From an uncultured Clostridia bacterium (GTDB lineage Bacteria; Bacillota; Clostridia; UMGS1883): a DNA stretch of 7,822 bases. Every line of letters starts with the position of its first letter. The stretch's first letter is position 1. The notes under the pieces are model-generated. The model had not been told where the DNA came from, ran no database searches, and saw only the letters and a program-made list of their open reading frames with translations. The translations under genes were made by a program, and so were the position numbers. Below, in pieces: positions 6,068 to 7,822 of the stretch. Location: contig CANRER010000065.1 in assembly GCA_947629615.1 (NCBI GenBank), positions 1 to 7,822 of the forward strand, in the 5' to 3' direction.

Positions 6068-7018
6068 TCACAGACCGAAATAGCAGATAAGGCAAAGGAC
6101 GAGCGTCACGGCGGAAAACACGAGAACCACCTTGGTTTCCTTCCAGCCGCACATCTCGAAATGGTGGTGAATGGGCGTCATTTTGAAAACTCTTTTGCCG
6201 GTTTTTTTGAACACGGCCACCTGAATTATAACGCTGAGCGACTCGAACAGGAACACAAAGCCGCCCACGATGAGGAACAGCTCGAGCCCCGGGTCGGCGG
6301 CGCAGGCCGCCGCGCCGAGAGCGCCGCCCAAAAACAGGCTGCCGGTGTCGCCCATGAACACCTTTGCCGGGTAAAAATTATAGATAAGAAAGCCGACCGC
6401 CGCGCCGACCACGGCCGCCATAACGGCCGAAATGTCGCCCTCGCCCCAATGGCTGCACGCAACGGCGAAGAACAGAGCCGCCACGGTCGTCACCGAAGCG
6501 GCGAGGCCGTCGAGCCCGTCGGTGAGGTTGACGCTGTTGCTTGTGGCGAGCAGCACGAGCATAACAAAGGGTATGCTGACCCAGCCGAGGTCGAGCCTCG
6601 GGCCGAAGGGTACGAGCGCGGAGCTCTGCCCCTGAACGAAGTACATAAACAGCGCGAAGGCAAGGCTGACGGCGGTTTGAGCGGCAAACTTCTGCGCAGG
6701 GGTGAAGCCCTGATTGTGCTTTTTAACGACCTTTATGTAGTCGTCCACAAAGCCGACAAGGCCGAACAGCGCCGCGCAGACGACGACGGCCATTCCCTTC
6801 AGGCTGTGGACGAAAACCAAGGACGCGCAAACCACGCCGAGCATCATTCCGAGGCCTCCCATCGTGGGCGTACCCTGCTTTTTGGCGTGCCACACGGGGC
6901 CGTCCTCAAGAATACTCTGCCCGAATTTCAGCTTGCGCAAAAACGGTATGAGCAGCGGCATAAAGGCCGCCGTTATAACAAAGCTGATTATAAGTGCGAG
7001 GATTGCGGAGTTCATCAT
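6068..7018 (-). CDS. mraY: Phospho-N-acetylmuramoyl-pentapeptide transferase MraY
   Basis: MraY transfers phospho-MurNAc-pentapeptide from UDP to undecaprenyl phosphate, forming lipid I; it is the first membrane step of peptidoglycan synthesis. The 316-residue product has about ten transmembrane helices. The diagnostic cytoplasmic motifs are present: FVDDYIKV (90-97, Asp92 and Asp93), SNSVNLTDGLDGLA (160-173, Asp167 and Asp170), FMGDTGSL (221-228, Asp224, the Mg-associated residue), and PIHHHFE (282-288). These separate MraY from WecA/TagO-type relatives, which lack the HHH form. Two ATG codons follow each other at 7018 and 7015 after an AGGGGG site; either could be used. It starts 13 bp after the murE stop, without an intervening murF, as in Bacillus subtilis. 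The usual murD is missing downstream. Confidence 0.97.
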   Translation of the reverse strand: MMNSAILALIISFVITAAFMPLLIPFLRKLKFGQSILEDGPVWHAKKQGTPTMGGLGMMLGVVCASLVFVHSLKGMAVVVCAALFGLVGFVDDYIKVVKKHNQGFTPAQKFAAQTAVSLAFALFMYFVQGQSSALVPFGPRLDLGWVSIPFVMLVLLATSNSVNLTDGLDGLAASVTTVAALFFAVACSHWGEGDISAVMAAVVGAAVGFLIYNFYPAKVFMGDTGSLFLGGALGAAACAADPGLELFLIVGGFVFLFESLSVIIQVAVFKKTGKRVFKMTPIHHHFEMCGWKETKVVLVFSAVTLVLCLICYFGL

Positions 7019-7031
7019 CGGTTCCCCCTGT

Positions 7032-7822
7032 TTACTCTTCTTCTATTTCGCGGACGATTTCCCTCTCGTCCATATGCAGCCTTTCGCGGCCCACAATTTG
7101 GTAGGTTTCGTGGCCCTTGCCTGCCAACAGCACAATATCGCCGTCCTTCGCCTCGCGAAGAGCCAGCCTTATGGCCTCGCGGCGGTCGGCCACGGCGGCG
7201 TAGGAGCCGCTCATGCCCTTTTTTACGTCGGCCATTATGGCCTCGGGGTCCTCGGTGCGCGGGTTATCGCTGGTTAAAACGGCGAAATCCGAAAGACGCG
7301 AGGCTATCTCGCCCATTATGGGGCGTTTCGTTTTATCCCTGTCGCCCCCGCAGCCGAACACAGTTATTATGCGCCCCGCCGCGAACGAGCGCAGCGCATT
7401 AAGCACGTTTTCAAGCCCGTCGGGCGTGTGGGCGTAGTCGATATACACCCTGTATTTCCCTTTTGTTTTTAACAGCTCCATTCTGCCCCTTACGCCGGGG
7501 AACAGCTCCGCCCCGCTGCGGACGGCGTTTTCGCCTATCCCCAGCTCGCGCGCCGCCGTCATGGCGGCGAGGGCGTTATAAACCGAGAACCGGCCTCCCG
7601 CCGGCAGCCTTACCGCCCCAAAGGGCGAAGCGAAGGCTATTCCCTCGGGAGAGAGGCGCACGGCCTCGGCCCGCACGTCGGCGGGCGAATCGATGGCGTA
7701 GGTGACAGTGCGCTCGGCCCTGCCGACGAACAAATCGGCCCACTTATCGTCGGCATTCACCACGGCGACGCGGCTCTGTCCCATAAGCGAGGCCTTCGCC
7801 TCGGCGTAGGCCTTCAGCCACT
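7032..7822 (-). CDS. murE: UDP-MurNAc-tripeptide synthetase MurE (5' end missing)
   Basis: MurE adds the third amino acid to UDP-MurNAc-L-Ala-D-Glu in the cytoplasm, using ATP. Only the C-terminal half is in the window: the frame is open to the right edge (about 262 codons), and 12 codons upstream of an internal ATG at 7784 still read as MurE-like sequence, so that ATG is not the start. Visible parts are the end of the central ATPase domain (VVNADD, then FSVYNALAA) and the C-terminal Mur ligase domain with DYAHTPDGL, GCGGDRDKTKRP, DNPR (7268-7257) and AGKGHETYQ. DNPR is the motif of meso-diaminopimelate-adding MurE enzymes, so DAP-type peptidoglycan is predicted. The P-loop and the residue that becomes carbamylated lie outside. 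The gene is first in the visible operon, and the murein and division genes follow within 13 bp. Confidence 0.95.
   Translation of the reverse strand, partial: WLKAYAEAKASLMGQSRVAVVNADDKWADLFVGRAERTVTYAIDSPADVRAEAVRLSPEGIAFASPFGAVRLPAGGRFSVYNALAAMTAARELGIGENAVRSGAELFPGVRGRMELLKTKGKYRVYIDYAHTPDGLENVLNALRSFAAGRIITVFGCGGDRDKTKRPIMGEIASRLSDFAVLTSDNPRTEDPEAIMADVKKGMSGSYAAVADRREAIRLALREAKDGDIVLLAGKGHETYQIVGRERLHMDEREIVREIEEE

Noticed and set aside
5378..7402. A 674-codon open frame on the plus strand opposite ftsW, mraY and murE
   Set aside because: It is fully antisense to three genes with clear family motifs. Its product is rich in His, Arg, Glu and Ala with no recognisable domain, as expected from the complementary strand of GC-rich codons.
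7032..7784. The ATG at 7784 as the start of a complete 250-residue protein
   Set aside because: The frame stays open upstream to the window edge with MurE-like residues, and a full MurE needs the N-terminal and P-loop domains that lie outside.

Overview
The window is a block of the division and cell wall (dcw) cluster, read entirely on the minus strand. In transcription order (right to left) it holds murE (5' part cut off by the window edge), mraY, ftsW/spoVE, murG, murA, ftsQ/divIB and ftsZ. All seven are recognised from family motifs in their translations. Gene order, strong GGAGG-type ribosome binding sites, the FtsQ/DivIB form and the meso-diaminopimelate-type DNPR motif in MurE all point to a Bacillota, most likely a GC-rich member of the Clostridia (Oscillospiraceae-like). 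The finer placement is inference.

Layout: positions 7822-2507 form a tight operon-like run (murE, mraY, ftsW, murG, murA, ftsQ). Spacers are 12-22 bp except for 53 bp before murA, where an inverted repeat frames the murA ribosome binding site. A 111-bp AT-rich gap (1415-1525) then separates ftsQ from ftsZ. It carries a well-formed sigma-A-type promoter, so ftsZ probably has its own transcription in addition to any read-through. Downstream of ftsZ, positions 1-358 hold no convincing gene. They contain a large imperfect palindromic element (177-270), an intrinsic-terminator-like hairpin (128-154) and a second repeat-like stretch with a 10-bp inverted repeat (9-31).

Function: MurE adds the third residue to the UDP-MurNAc peptide. 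MraY moves the finished precursor onto undecaprenyl phosphate (lipid I) and MurG adds GlcNAc (lipid II). FtsW/SpoVE polymerises lipid II with a partner class B PBP, while MurA makes the first committed precursor from UDP-GlcNAc. FtsQ/DivIB is a divisome scaffold and FtsZ forms the cytokinetic ring. No murF lies between murE and mraY, no murD between mraY and ftsW, and no murB, murC or ftsA appears. These functions must be encoded elsewhere.

This is mainly a conserved housekeeping region. The points that deserve a second look are the structured non-coding region after ftsZ, the ftsZ promoter with a palindrome in its spacer, the hairpin over the murA start, and a highly acidic insertion in FtsQ/DivIB.
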